Position numbers and translations under genes: made by a program. Shown in pieces: positions 40,043 to 48,168 of a stretch of 64,000 nucleotides of DNA. Source of the stretch: Pseudomonadota bacterium (GTDB taxonomy: Bacteria > Pseudomonadota > Gammaproteobacteria > Burkholderiales > Thiobacillaceae). The DNA lies in assembly GCA_021811235.1 (NCBI GenBank), contig JAJZPG010000001.1:172852-236851 (forward strand), given 5' to 3'. Each line of letters opens with the position of its first letter. The first letter of the stretch is position 1. The notes under the pieces were generated by a model. It had not been told where the DNA came from and made no database searches. It saw only the letters and a program-made list of their open reading frames with translations.

Positions 40043-40060
40043 AATGGGGTCAGACACGAT
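40043..40060. repeat. Inverted copy of the RAYT end sequence
   Basis: The string tggggtcagacacgata is the complement of the tcgtgtctgacccca ends at 39137-39152 and 39311-39326. It closes the low-GC segment on its right side. Confidence 0.75.
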
Positions 40061-40067
40061 ATTCCCC

Positions 40068-40835
40068 TCAGTCTAAGACAATGACCTGCTCCTGCATCAA
40101 CGCCTCCACACCCCATCCCGGCGCCGCTGCGCGCAGTTCATTCATGATCGCCGCCTCGTTGCCCGGCTTCAGGTGGGTGATCCACACCTCGGGCTGAACG
40201 GTCAGCGCACTCAGTTCCTCCGCCAGCGAATCGGGCCAGTGGTGCTTCGACGCCCGGGCGATGTCGACGAGGTCGTTCTCGAACGAGGTTTCGATGATGA
40301 GGTGGCGCAGGTCGGGAATGGCGTTGAGCGCCTTGATGAAATCCTCGCTGTGCGTGGTGTCGCCGCTGAAGACGAGGCTGCCCGCTTGCGTGGCCAGGTG
40401 CAGGCCGCACGCCGGCACGACGTGGTTGACGGGCAGCGGCCGGAAGGTGCGGCCCTTGAGCGTGAGCGCCTCGCCGAAGCCCAGCGGCTCGAAACGCAGC
40501 CACGGTGCCGCCTTGCTCGGAATTTCGCGGAAGTCCGGCCACAGCTGCCAGTTGAACAGATGTTTCGCCAGCACGTCGAGCACCTCGGGCAGCGCATGCA
40601 CCGCGACCGGCGTGCCGCGCAGGTCGCCGACGCTGTCGAGCAGCAGGGGCAACCCCAGCACGTGGTCGAGGTGGGCGTGGGTGAGGAAGACGTGGTCGAT
40701 CTTCACCAGCTGCTCGAAGTCGAGCGTGGTGAGGCCGCTGCCGGCGTCGATCAGGACGTCGTCGTCGACCAGCAGGCTGGTGGTGTGGCGTCCGCTGCCG
40801 ATGCCGCCGCTGCAACCCAATACGGTGAGTTTCAT
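40068..40835 (-). CDS. Class II cAMP phosphodiesterase-like metallo-hydrolase
   Basis: A 255-residue metallo-beta-lactamase-fold hydrolase, start ATG 40835 ('MKLTVLGCSGGIGSGRHTTS'). The metal motif 'VFLTHAHLDHVLGLPLL' is intact, with further ligands in 'LPVNHVVPACG', 'LVFSGDTTHSEDF' and 'WITHLKPGNE'. The arrangement resembles class II 3',5'-cyclic-nucleotide phosphodiesterases. Its gene is 16 bp downstream of a class III adenylate cyclase, which supports cAMP as substrate. Other MBL hydrolases (RNase Z-like) are possible but less likely given the 'CSGGIGSGRHT' start. Confidence 0.85.
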   Translation of the reverse strand: MKLTVLGCSGGIGSGRHTTSLLVDDDVLIDAGSGLTTLDFEQLVKIDHVFLTHAHLDHVLGLPLLLDSVGDLRGTPVAVHALPEVLDVLAKHLFNWQLWPDFREIPSKAAPWLRFEPLGFGEALTLKGRTFRPLPVNHVVPACGLHLATQAGSLVFSGDTTHSEDFIKALNAIPDLRHLIIETSFENDLVDIARASKHHWPDSLAEELSALTVQPEVWITHLKPGNEAAIMNELRAAAPGWGVEALMQEQVIVLD

Positions 40836-40851
40836 CGCTGTTTTATCGTCG

Positions 40852-43065
40852 CTACTTGGTCGTGTAGACGAAGACGCCGTCCCAGTCGGCGGGTGGCGGC
40901 TCCGTGCGGAAATGCGCGATGCGCTCGAGGTAGATATCGTACAACGGGCGCGGGCTGCGGGCGTTGAGGGCGGCGAGTGCGGCTTCGGCGGCGTCCCAGT
41001 CCTGCTTCTGATAGGCGGCGAAGGCCGCTTCGAACCCGGCCGCGCCCTGTCGCACCGCGTCCGCAAGGCCGTCCTTCGGCCCGAGCGGTTCGTAGATGGC
41101 GACCGGCGTCTCCTTGCCCTTGACGCGTACGACGTCGATCTTCATGAAGGCGTGCATGGGGTCGGCGTCGACCGTCGGCTGGGTGGCGAGGATGCCGACG
41201 CCATATTGTTTCGTGATGCCTTCGAGGCGCGAACCGAGGTTCACCGCGTCTCCCATCACGGTGTAGGACATGCGGAATTCCGAGCCCATGTTGCCCACGC
41301 TCATGCGCCCGCTGTTGACGCCGATGCCGATCTTCACCTCGGGCCAGCCGCGCGCGGCAAATTCCCGGTTCAGCTGCGGCAGCGCGGCCTGCATGTCGAG
41401 CGCGGTGGCGACGGCGCGGGCGGCGTGGTCGCTCAAGTCGACCGGCGCGTTCCAGAACGCCATGATGGCGTCGCCGATGTATTTGTCGATGGTGCCCTGG
41501 TGCTGCTGCACGATGCGCGTCATGGTCGACAGGTAGGCGTTCAAGACTTCGGCGAGCTCGGTCGGCGGCAGCTTCTCGGAAAAGTTGGTGAAACCGCGGA
41601 TGTCGGAGAACAGCACGGTCATCTCGCGCGACTGCCCTTCCATGGTGTAGTGCGCGGGATCGCGGCTCATCTCGGCGGCGAGCTCGGGCGGCACGTACTG
41701 GCCGAACAGCTTGGTGATCTGGCGCTTGCTGCGCGTCGCGGCGAAGAAGCCCCAGGCGGTGTTGAGCGCGTAGAGTCCCGCCACCGTCAGCATCGGCGCC
41801 GCCATCGGCACCACGAGGAAGCGCGACCACGCCGCCGCGTAGGCCGCCAGCAGCCCCCCCAGCAGGACGAGCGTCACCGCCAGTCCGGCGGCCGGGCCGA
41901 AGCGCAGCAGGACGACCGTCAGCAGCGCGCCCAGCACCAGCACGGCCCCCAGCCGCACGTCGTCCGCCCACGGCGGCGTGGCGCGCGTGGTGCCGTCGAG
42001 CATGCCGGCGATCAGATGGGCGTGGATCTCGACGCCGGGAAAGGTGCTGGAAAACGGCGTGACGCGCAGATCGGCCAGGCCCGGCGCAGTCGAGCCCACC
42101 AGCACGATGCGGCCTTCCAGTTGCGCCGGCGGCACCTTGCCGGCCAGCACCTGCGCGGCGGAAAAATACGGAAACGGCGAGCCGGCACGGTACGGCACGT
42201 GCACGGTGCCGTCGGCACTCAGCGGTACGCGGATGCCGCCGATCTCCAGCCAGGGCGAGGCATACCGTCGTCCCAGCAGACTGCGCTGCGCGACGCCCGC
42301 GGCCGCCGGTTCGCCGCCGAACGCCACGCGCAGGGTCGAAGCCGACAACGACAGGTAGTAGCCGGCATCGAAGGGACTGGTAAGCGCCATCTGGCGCGCG
42401 GTGCCGTCGTCGTCGGCGCGCATGTTGAAGAAGCCGGCGCCCTGCGCCGCCTGCTGGAAGGCCGCCAGGTTCGCGCCATACCCGGCCGCCGGCTCGCCGG
42501 GTTGCAGCGGGGCGAAGGCCGCGGCCGGCAGCGACGGCGGCGGCAACAGGCCGGTGCGAGCGTCGCCGTAGCCCTGCGGGATGAAGTAATAGCCGAGCGA
42601 CACTGGGCGCTCGGCCAGCGCCTGCGCGAAGCGCGCGTCGTAATCGAGGCGCGGCGCGATCTGCTTCAAGGCAGACAGGAAATCGCGGCTGCCCGCCAGG
42701 TCGCGTTGCGCCAGCTGCTTCAGGATATCGAGGCCCGAGCTCGTGTCCGGCTCGGCGAACACCACGTCGAAACCGACTGCCGCCACGCCATAGCGGTCGA
42801 ACAGCTGGTCGAGCAGCGCGGTCATCGTGTCGCGGCTCCACGGCCAGCGCCCCACGCTCTTCAGGCTGGCTTCGTCGATGTCGAGGATGGCGATGCGGTC
42901 GTCCGCCCCGGCCGGCGCGGTGCGCTTCAGCCAGGCGTCGTATAGCCAGGCTTCGGCGCGCTGCATCGGCGCCATCGGAAGCAGCCCGCCGGCATGGATC
43001 GCGATCAGCAGGACAAAGAGCGCAGACAGCCCCGCCTGCACCAGCCTGGAGGAGGCGCGGTTCAC
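40852..43065 (-). CDS. CHASE2-domain adenylate cyclase
   Basis: A 737-residue inner-membrane class III cyclase. GTG 43065 is the start because it overlaps the M48 peptidase stop (GTGA). Order: N-terminal helix, CHASE2 sensor in the periplasm (about 40-360, with 'AILDIDEASLKSVGRWPWSR' and 'VLVGSTAPGLADLRVTPF'), three membrane helices (about 385-465), and the cyclase domain. Catalytic residues are present: metal aspartates in 'VLFSDIRGFTNFSE' and 'KYIGDAIMAFW', adenine-selecting Lys in 'DKYIGD', and 'VMGDAVNLGSRLEG'. So it should make cAMP. The last 60 residues are an alanine-rich helical tail. The phosphodiesterase gene follows directly. Confidence 0.93.
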   Translation of the reverse strand: MNRASSRLVQAGLSALFVLLIAIHAGGLLPMAPMQRAEAWLYDAWLKRTAPAGADDRIAILDIDEASLKSVGRWPWSRDTMTALLDQLFDRYGVAAVGFDVVFAEPDTSSGLDILKQLAQRDLAGSRDFLSALKQIAPRLDYDARFAQALAERPVSLGYYFIPQGYGDARTGLLPPPSLPAAAFAPLQPGEPAAGYGANLAAFQQAAQGAGFFNMRADDDGTARQMALTSPFDAGYYLSLSASTLRVAFGGEPAAAGVAQRSLLGRRYASPWLEIGGIRVPLSADGTVHVPYRAGSPFPYFSAAQVLAGKVPPAQLEGRIVLVGSTAPGLADLRVTPFSSTFPGVEIHAHLIAGMLDGTTRATPPWADDVRLGAVLVLGALLTVVLLRFGPAAGLAVTLVLLGGLLAAYAAAWSRFLVVPMAAPMLTVAGLYALNTAWGFFAATRSKRQITKLFGQYVPPELAAEMSRDPAHYTMEGQSREMTVLFSDIRGFTNFSEKLPPTELAEVLNAYLSTMTRIVQQHQGTIDKYIGDAIMAFWNAPVDLSDHAARAVATALDMQAALPQLNREFAARGWPEVKIGIGVNSGRMSVGNMGSEFRMSYTVMGDAVNLGSRLEGITKQYGVGILATQPTVDADPMHAFMKIDVVRVKGKETPVAIYEPLGPKDGLADAVRQGAAGFEAAFAAYQKQDWDAAEAALAALNARSPRPLYDIYLERIAHFRTEPPPADWDGVFVYTTK

Positions 43066-44009
43066 CGGATGCGGTAGAAGCGGCCGGGCAATTCCTTGCC
43101 GCGCACGGCATCGAGCCGTCCGCCGACCGCCTCGCCCAGCATCGCGAGGCGGTCGGCCGGGTGCGGGTGGGTCTTGTAGAGCAGGCTGGTACGGTTGTCC
43201 TTGGCGGGCAGGCCAGCCAGGTCCTGCAACACGTTGGGCAGCCCCCAGGGGGTATAGCCGGCACGGGCGGCGAATACGACGCCGATGCGGTCGGCTTCGT
43301 ACTCGGCGTTCTTGTCGAGGCCGCGGGCCATGATCTCGGCACCGTTGCCGATCAGGTTCTGCACCGCCGGATCGCTGTCCTGCGCCTTGTTGCTCACGGC
43401 CTTGCCAAGTTCGCTGATCAGGCTGGACTGTTTCAGCACCTTGAGGTGATGCTTCTTGGTGACGTGGGCGATCTCGTGCGCCAGCACGCCCGCCAGCTCG
43501 GCCTCGTTGTTGAGGCGGCGATACAGCCCCTTGGTCACGAAGATGTAGCCGCCCGGCGCGGCGAAGGCATTGATGTCTTCGGTGTCGAGCACGCCGAAGT
43601 GCCAGGCGACGCCCTGGCGGCCGCTCTGCAGCGCCACCCAGTTGCCGACCAGGTTGACGTAGCGCTGCAGCTTGTCGTCGCGTACCAGCGGCACGGCGCC
43701 GAGCAGGTCGCCCGCGATCTGCTTGCCGATGCGCGCCTCTTCCTCGGGCGAGTAATCGCCGAACAAGGCGAAGCCGAGCTGCCGGGCGTCGATCTTCTGC
43801 TTGGCCGGCGGAGGCGGCGCGGCCGCGCTCTGCGCTTCGGCAGGCGCCTGATTCGGCGCGGGCTGCGGGGCGGGCGCCGGCTGCGTCTGCTTGTCCTTGT
43901 TCAGTTCCTGGTTGATGCGCTCTTCGAGCAGCTTGCCGAAGTCGATACCGCTTGCCGCGCCGCTGAACGCCACCAGCGAAATCGCCACTGCCATCGATTT
44001 GATCTTCAT
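43062..44009 (-). CDS. M48-family metallopeptidase (exported)
   Basis: A 315-residue zinc peptidase, start ATG 44009 after gggag; the MGEQP start upstream is less likely. A signal peptide ('MKIKSMAVAISLVAFSGAASG') is followed by a proline/alanine-rich linker and the peptidase: 'VLAHEIAHVTKKHH' (zinc ligands, about 178-182) and the third ligand in 'NAEYEADRIGVVFAARAGY'. 'THPHPADRLAMLGEAV' is also typical. Related to the periplasmic BepA/LoiP class involved in outer-membrane quality control. Overlaps both neighbours by 4 bases, so it is coupled to the SH3 protein and the cyclase. Confidence 0.93.
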   Translation of the reverse strand: MKIKSMAVAISLVAFSGAASGIDFGKLLEERINQELNKDKQTQPAPAPQPAPNQAPAEAQSAAAPPPPAKQKIDARQLGFALFGDYSPEEEARIGKQIAGDLLGAVPLVRDDKLQRYVNLVGNWVALQSGRQGVAWHFGVLDTEDINAFAAPGGYIFVTKGLYRRLNNEAELAGVLAHEIAHVTKKHHLKVLKQSSLISELGKAVSNKAQDSDPAVQNLIGNGAEIMARGLDKNAEYEADRIGVVFAARAGYTPWGLPNVLQDLAGLPAKDNRTSLLYKTHPHPADRLAMLGEAVGGRLDAVRGKELPGRFYRIR

Positions 44010-44542
44010 TGGTTGCTCTCCCATGGCGACGAGGATTGCGCGGGTTTCGGTTCGGGCAGACCCGGGACATTGGCGGCGACCAGGCCGGACTGGCCGGCGA
44101 AGCTGCGCGCCTGGGCAGGCGTCGCGCTCCAGGCATCCATGCGGCCCAGCTCCTCGCCATTGAACTTGGCCTTCTTCAGGTCTTCCTCGTTGAGGCCGCG
44201 CAGGCCCGCCACGGCGACGACGCGGCTGGGGTCGGACTTGGTGGTGGCCGCTCCGACGACGTCGCCGATGCCCGCCCCGCCCAGCCCGCCTGCCCCGGCC
44301 CGCACCGACAGCAGCCGGATCCAGCCGGTGGTTCTGCCTGCGGTGACTTTCAGCCAGCCCCCCTGCTTGGACAGGATGGTGACACGGGCGCCCTTGGCCG
44401 CGCTCCCCGCCACCTTGGACGCCGCGCTCGGCTGCGCATAGAGTTTGTCGTTGCGCAGCACGGTGCCCTGGGCGGCCTGCGCGGCCCCCGCCACAAGGGA
44501 CAACAGCAGCGCGGCTGCCGGAATCAGGAATGGTTTTTTCAT
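44006..44542 (-). CDS. Exported SH3-like domain protein
   Basis: A 178-residue protein, start ATG 44542 (signal peptide 'MKKPFLIPAAALLLSLVAGAAQAA'). A bacterial SH3 domain spans about 25-90 ('TVLRNDKLYAQPSAASKVAGSAAKGARVTILSKQGGWLKV'). The rest is glycine-rich with 'RVVAVAGLRGLNEEDLKKAKF'. SH3 modules of this type bind peptidoglycan or help a partner enzyme do so; the coupled M48 peptidase is the obvious partner. First gene of the SH3-M48-cyclase-PDE run. Confidence 0.88.
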   Translation of the reverse strand: MKKPFLIPAAALLLSLVAGAAQAAQGTVLRNDKLYAQPSAASKVAGSAAKGARVTILSKQGGWLKVTAGRTTGWIRLLSVRAGAGGLGGAGIGDVVGAATTKSDPSRVVAVAGLRGLNEEDLKKAKFNGEELGRMDAWSATPAQARSFAGQSGLVAANVPGLPEPKPAQSSSPWESNQ

Positions 44543-44618
44543 CGTGGGTCGTCTCCGTCTGAAGCAAAACTGTATGGCCTGCCATCCGATGGCGCAAGCT
44601 TCATTGATGATGGGCCCT

Positions 44619-44638
44619 TTGTGCCATCGATGGCACAA
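44619..44638. promoter_or_regulatory. 20-bp perfect palindrome in a divergent promoter region
   Basis: ttgtgccatcgatggcacaa reads the same on both strands. It lies in the 124-bp gap between the SH3-M48-cyclase operon and the MCE operon, with a related half-site pair gccatc-c-gatggc at 44581-44593. Its size and place suggest an operator for one or both operons. Confidence 0.55.
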
Positions 44639-44666
44639 GCCTCGGCTCTGGCGTTAAGATGCCGCG

Positions 44667-45461
44667 ATGAATTTTCTCGCGGCCTCCATCGAATCGCTCG
44701 GCGCCAAGGTCGTCGGCTGGTTCACCGTCGGCTACGGCATGTTCGCCTTTCTGGTGCAGGCCACCCTCCTGCTGCTGGAGCGCGCCACCTGGAACCGCGC
44801 CACCTTCGACGTCGTGATCAAGCAGGTGTACTTCACCGCCGTGCAGATCCTGCATGTCTTCCTCGGCTACGTGCTGGTCATCTCGTGGCTCATCATCACC
44901 ATCATCCTGTCCACTGCACGCGATTTCGGCCTCACCGAATTCGCCAGCGAAATGACCATCCGCGTGCTGGTGCTGGAGCTCCTGCCCTTCCTCACCGCGC
45001 TGTTCATCGCCTTGCGCTCGGGCAGCGCGATCAATACCGAGGTCGCGCTGATGCAGGTCAACAGCGAATTGGATGCGCTGGCGCACTGCAAGGTTCCGCC
45101 GATGCAGTTCGAGTTCCTGCCGCGCTTGATCGGCGGCGTGATCTCGTCCGTCACGCTGGCCGGTCTGGCCGGGCTGCTCGCACTGCTGCTGGGCTATCTC
45201 GCCATCTACGGCACCACCGCGGCTGGCTTCGAGCCTTATACCCAGACCATCGCAAAGATTTTCGACTTCAGGATCGTCGCCGGACTCGTCATCAAATGCG
45301 CGCTGTTCGGCCTGGCGGTCACGCTGATCCCGGTCACCGCCGGGCTCGAAACGCCGAAGAAGCTGTTCATGGTGCCGGTGTCGGTGCTGCGCGGGATGAT
45401 GCGGGTGTTCTTCGCCATCGTGGCGATCGAGGTGGTGTCATTAGCGCTCAAGTACATCTGA
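44667..45461 (+). CDS. MlaE-family lipid ABC transporter permease
   Basis: A 264-residue permease with five or six membrane segments. The MlaE family signature 'FLTALFIALRSGSAINTEVALMQVNSELDAL' is clear, as is 'PRLIGGVISSVTLAGLAGLLALLLGYLA'. It begins a four-gene unit with an ATPase-like protein, an MCE protein and a lipoprotein, the standard parts list of a phospholipid or hydrophobic-solute transport system spanning the envelope. Confidence 0.93.
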   Translation: MNFLAASIESLGAKVVGWFTVGYGMFAFLVQATLLLLERATWNRATFDVVIKQVYFTAVQILHVFLGYVLVISWLIITIILSTARDFGLTEFASEMTIRVLVLELLPFLTALFIALRSGSAINTEVALMQVNSELDALAHCKVPPMQFEFLPRLIGGVISSVTLAGLAGLLALLLGYLAIYGTTAAGFEPYTQTIAKIFDFRIVAGLVIKCALFGLAVTLIPVTAGLETPKKLFMVPVSVLRGMMRVFFAIVAIEVVSLALKYI

Positions 45462-45895
45462 TCCCGTTCGCCGACCGCGACGCGCTGCAGGCCGCGGTCG
45501 CCGCGCTGGCCGACGATGTGGCGCGCGTCTCGCACGAACTGCCGCTCCGGGCCAACCTGTCGGCACTCGACAACATCGCACTGATCCCGATCTACCAGCG
45601 CCATTTCAGCGTGGACGAATCGAACCGCCAGGCTTGGCAGCTGCTGGAACAGCTCGGCCACGCCGGCATCGCCGCCTTGCGCGATCCCGACATGACCCCT
45701 GCCCAACGCTTCGTCACCAAGCTTGCGCGCGCCCTCATCCTGCGGCGCCCACGCTTGGTGATCGACCGCCCCGGGGCCATGCTTTACGATGTGCCCTATC
45801 CCGCCTTCATCCGCAAACTGGCCGAGCAGGCGGAGATGACGGGCACCTGGGAAATTTTCGACTTCAGCTGGAACCAGACACTGTATCCGGAATGA
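45458..45895 (+). CDS. ABC-ATPase-like subunit lacking the P-loop, start uncertain
   Basis: The gap between the permease and the MCE gene is coding in the frame that ends at 45895. No ATG is present; a CTG overlapping the permease stop (45458) or GTG 45518 could start it. The product (125-145 residues) aligns by eye with the C-terminal part of an MlaF-type ATPase: 'LRANLSALDNIALIPIY' (after the Q-loop), 'DMTPAQRFVTKLARALILRRPRLVIDRP' (signature and Walker B region). Walker A is missing, the signature is altered and the catalytic Glu is replaced. Its stop overlaps the MCE ATG (ATGA), so it is translated or was recently. See findings. Confidence 0.7.
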   Translation: MIPFADRDALQAAVAALADDVARVSHELPLRANLSALDNIALIPIYQRHFSVDESNRQAWQLLEQLGHAGIAALRDPDMTPAQRFVTKLARALILRRPRLVIDRPGAMLYDVPYPAFIRKLAEQAEMTGTWEIFDFSWNQTLYPE

Positions 45896-46818
45896 ACAAA
45901 CTGCATTTCAAGGTCGGACTGTTCACCGCTGCCTCGCTGCTGCTCGCGGGCGCTTTCGTCGTCTACCTGCTGCACGCGCGCGGCTTCTTCGAGAAGACCT
46001 ACCATCTGCAGCTGGCGGCGGCGAGCGCGGACGGCGTCGCGCCAGGCGTGCCCATCGTGTTCTCGGGGATTGAAATCGGCCGCGTCACCACGCTGGGCCT
46101 GAACGACAGCGGCGGCATCGTCATCCGCACCGAATTCCTCGAACGCAACGCCAAATGGCTGAAGGAGACCAGCACCTTCACGCTCGACAAGCCGCTGGTC
46201 GGCGGCGCCAAGATCCGCGTCGACTCACCCGACCTCAATGCCCCGGCGCTGCCCGACAATTCCACCATGCTGCTGCTCACCTCCGACATCAGCAAGGAGA
46301 TCCCGGCGCTGGTCGAGCGGGTGAAGGCGATTCTCGCCAACGTCGAGTACCTCACCCGCAAGGACGGCGAGATCAACGCCACGCTCGCCAACTTCAAGAC
46401 CCTGAGCGGACGCATGACCGGCGAACACGGCATGCTCGAAGGCATACTGGGCAGCCCGGAGAAAGCCCGAGCAGTGACCGACTCGCTCGACAAGACCCGT
46501 GCCCTCATGGCCAGGCTCGACAGCCTGGCGGCCAAGAGCGATCAGTGGCTGTTTGCCAAGGAAGGGGTGGCCGAGCAAACGCGCGAATCGCTGGTGCAGA
46601 TGCGGCAGATGCTGAGCGACGCGCAGGCCAGCCTGAAGAAGGCCGACACCCTGATGGCCAATGCGGTGGAAATCTCCGCCGACGTCAAGGAAGGCACGCA
46701 GGACCTCGCCGCGCTGCGTACCGAGATCGACGATGCCGTGCGCAAGGCCAATGCGCTGGTCAACGAGATCAACAAGAAGTGGCCCTTCGCGCGCGACCCG
46801 GAGGTGAAGCTGCCATGA
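45892..46818 (+). CDS. MCE-domain lipid-binding protein (MlaD-like)
   Basis: A 308-residue protein, start ATG 45892. One N-terminal membrane helix ('FKVGLFTAASLLLAGAFVVYLL') anchors it; the MCE domain follows (about 38-110: 'YHLQLAAASADGVAPGVPIVFSGIEIGRVTTLGL'). The rest is long helix ('AKSDQWLFAKEGVAEQTRESLVQMRQMLSDAQASLKKADTLM'), which could form a tunnel or bridge toward the outer membrane. This matches the substrate-binding component of Mla-type transporters. Coupled to both neighbours by overlapping start and stop codons. Confidence 0.92.
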   Translation: MNKLHFKVGLFTAASLLLAGAFVVYLLHARGFFEKTYHLQLAAASADGVAPGVPIVFSGIEIGRVTTLGLNDSGGIVIRTEFLERNAKWLKETSTFTLDKPLVGGAKIRVDSPDLNAPALPDNSTMLLLTSDISKEIPALVERVKAILANVEYLTRKDGEINATLANFKTLSGRMTGEHGMLEGILGSPEKARAVTDSLDKTRALMARLDSLAAKSDQWLFAKEGVAEQTRESLVQMRQMLSDAQASLKKADTLMANAVEISADVKEGTQDLAALRTEIDDAVRKANALVNEINKKWPFARDPEVKLP

Positions 46819-47483
46819 GGACGCTGCTCACCCTCGCCAGCCTGATCCTGCTCTCCGCCTGCGGCAGCGGCGGCCCGCCGCCGCCGGACTGGAAAACCGA
46901 CGCCGCCGACCTGATCGGGCGTTACCAGAAGCATGCGCTGCTGGGCGAGAACATGCTGGCCGAGCGCTATTTCCAGCAGGCGGTTGCCGCGACCGGCGGT
47001 GCCGGCCGCGTCGCCGAGACGGCGCGCCTGTGGCTGGTGCGCTGTGCCACCCGCCGCGCCATGCTGATCGACGACGCCTGCGCCGAATACGCCGAACTGG
47101 CGGGCGCCGAGACGAACCCGGCCGACCAGGCCTATTACCGCTTCCTCACCCTGCGCTGGGAAGGGCTCGACCCCGCCCTGCTGCCCGGCCAGCATCGCGA
47201 CCTGGTGCGCGCCCCGGCCGACAAGCGGCCGGGGCTGCTGGATCGTATCGACGATCCGCTGGCGCGCCTGCTCGACGCCAGCCTGCTGGTGATGCGCCTG
47301 GAAGCCGACCGGAGCACTCTGGCGCTGGCGACGGAAACCGCGTCGGTGCAAGGCTGGCGGCAGCCGCTGCTGACCTATCTGAAATTGCAGCAGAAGCAGG
47401 CGGCCGCGCACAACGATACCGTGGAATCGGAGCGCCTCGCGCGACGCATTCGACTGGTCGAGCAAAGCCTCGCCAAGCCGTGA
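46815..47483 (+). CDS. Putative lipoprotein of the MCE operon
   Basis: A 222-residue protein with lipobox 'LILLSACGSGG' (Cys about 17). The mature part is helical, TPR-like in feel ('AERYFQQAVAATGGAGRVAETARLWLVRCATR'). It overlaps the MCE gene by 4 bp and ends the operon. By position it could be the auxiliary lipoprotein of the transporter. No family recognised. Confidence 0.8.
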   Translation: MRTLLTLASLILLSACGSGGPPPPDWKTDAADLIGRYQKHALLGENMLAERYFQQAVAATGGAGRVAETARLWLVRCATRRAMLIDDACAEYAELAGAETNPADQAYYRFLTLRWEGLDPALLPGQHRDLVRAPADKRPGLLDRIDDPLARLLDASLLVMRLEADRSTLALATETASVQGWRQPLLTYLKLQQKQAAAHNDTVESERLARRIRLVEQSLAKP

Positions 47484-47599
47484 TCCGGCCCTGCCCGGGC
47501 ATACAAAAATCTAATCACCGAATAACTTAAATAAGCTTGCCTGCGGCTCGGAGCAGCCCCTAGCATCCTCCCCTTTCGTGATCCGGGGAAAATCTGAAC

Positions 47600-48163
47600 A
47601 TGCTCGACTGGCTGTATGCACCCTGGCCCTGGTACGTCTCGGGGCCCCTGATCGGCCTGATGGTGCCGCTCATGCTGTGGATCGGCAATCGCTCGTTCGG
47701 CATCTCGAATAACCTGCGCCACATGTGCGCGATGGCGCAGCCCAAATCCGTCGGCGTCGACTTCTTCCACTACAACTGGCGCGACCACAGCTGGAGCCTG
47801 GTGTTCGCGGCAGGGGCCGTGCTCGGCGGGTTTTTCGCCGGCATCGTGTTCGCCAATCCGCAGCCGGTCGAGCTGTCCGTCGCCGCGCTCACCATGTTCT
47901 CCTACTGGAACGTCCCCATCGGCGGCGGCTTCCTGCCCCCGGTGCTGTTTGATTTCACCTGGCTGAGCGTGATCGTCATGTTCGCCGGCGGGGTCATGGT
48001 CGGTTTCGGCACGCGCTATGCGGCCGGATGCACATCGGGCCATGCCATCACCGGCCTGTCCACGCTGCAGCCGCAGTCCCTGCTCGCGGTGATGGGCATC
48101 TTTGCCGGCGGCTTGTTCTCAGCCCATTTCATCACCCCGCATCTCTTTTCCCTGTTCTGGTAA
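47600..48163 (+). CDS. YeeE/YedE-family permease, first half
   Basis: A 187-residue membrane protein with about five helices. The conserved cysteine signature '[22 protein letters not shown]' is present; in the YeeE (TsuA) family such cysteines pass thiosulfate across the membrane. '[17 protein letters not shown]' contains another conserved Cys. It stands before the second half gene with a 5-bp gap. The pair likely imports or exports a reduced sulfur compound; substrate not proven. Confidence 0.9.
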   Translation: MLDWLYAPWPWYVSGPLIGLMVPLMLWIGNRSFGISNNLRHMCAMAQPKSVGVDFFHYNWRDHSWSLVFAAGAVLGGFFAGIVFANPQPVELSVAALTMFSYWNVPIGGGFLPPVLFDFTWLSVIVMFAGGVMVGFGTRYAAGCTSGHAITGLSTLQPQSLLAVMGIFAGGLFSAHFITPHLFSLFW

Positions 48164-48168
48164 GCCCC

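Noticed and set aside
38385-40060. Complete IS element
   Set aside because: The transposase is of the single-copy RAYT type and no classical IS200/IS605 ends with hairpins were identified; only shared end strings are visible.
40261-42945. 894-codon + strand frame opposite the phosphodiesterase and cyclase genes
   Set aside because: Shadow of the cyclase; composition is biased and no motif is present.
43066-44160. 5' extension of the cyclase frame into an apparent 1102-residue protein
   Set aside because: The added 365 codons are out-of-phase M48 and SH3 coding sequence; the true start is the GTG overlapping the M48 stop.
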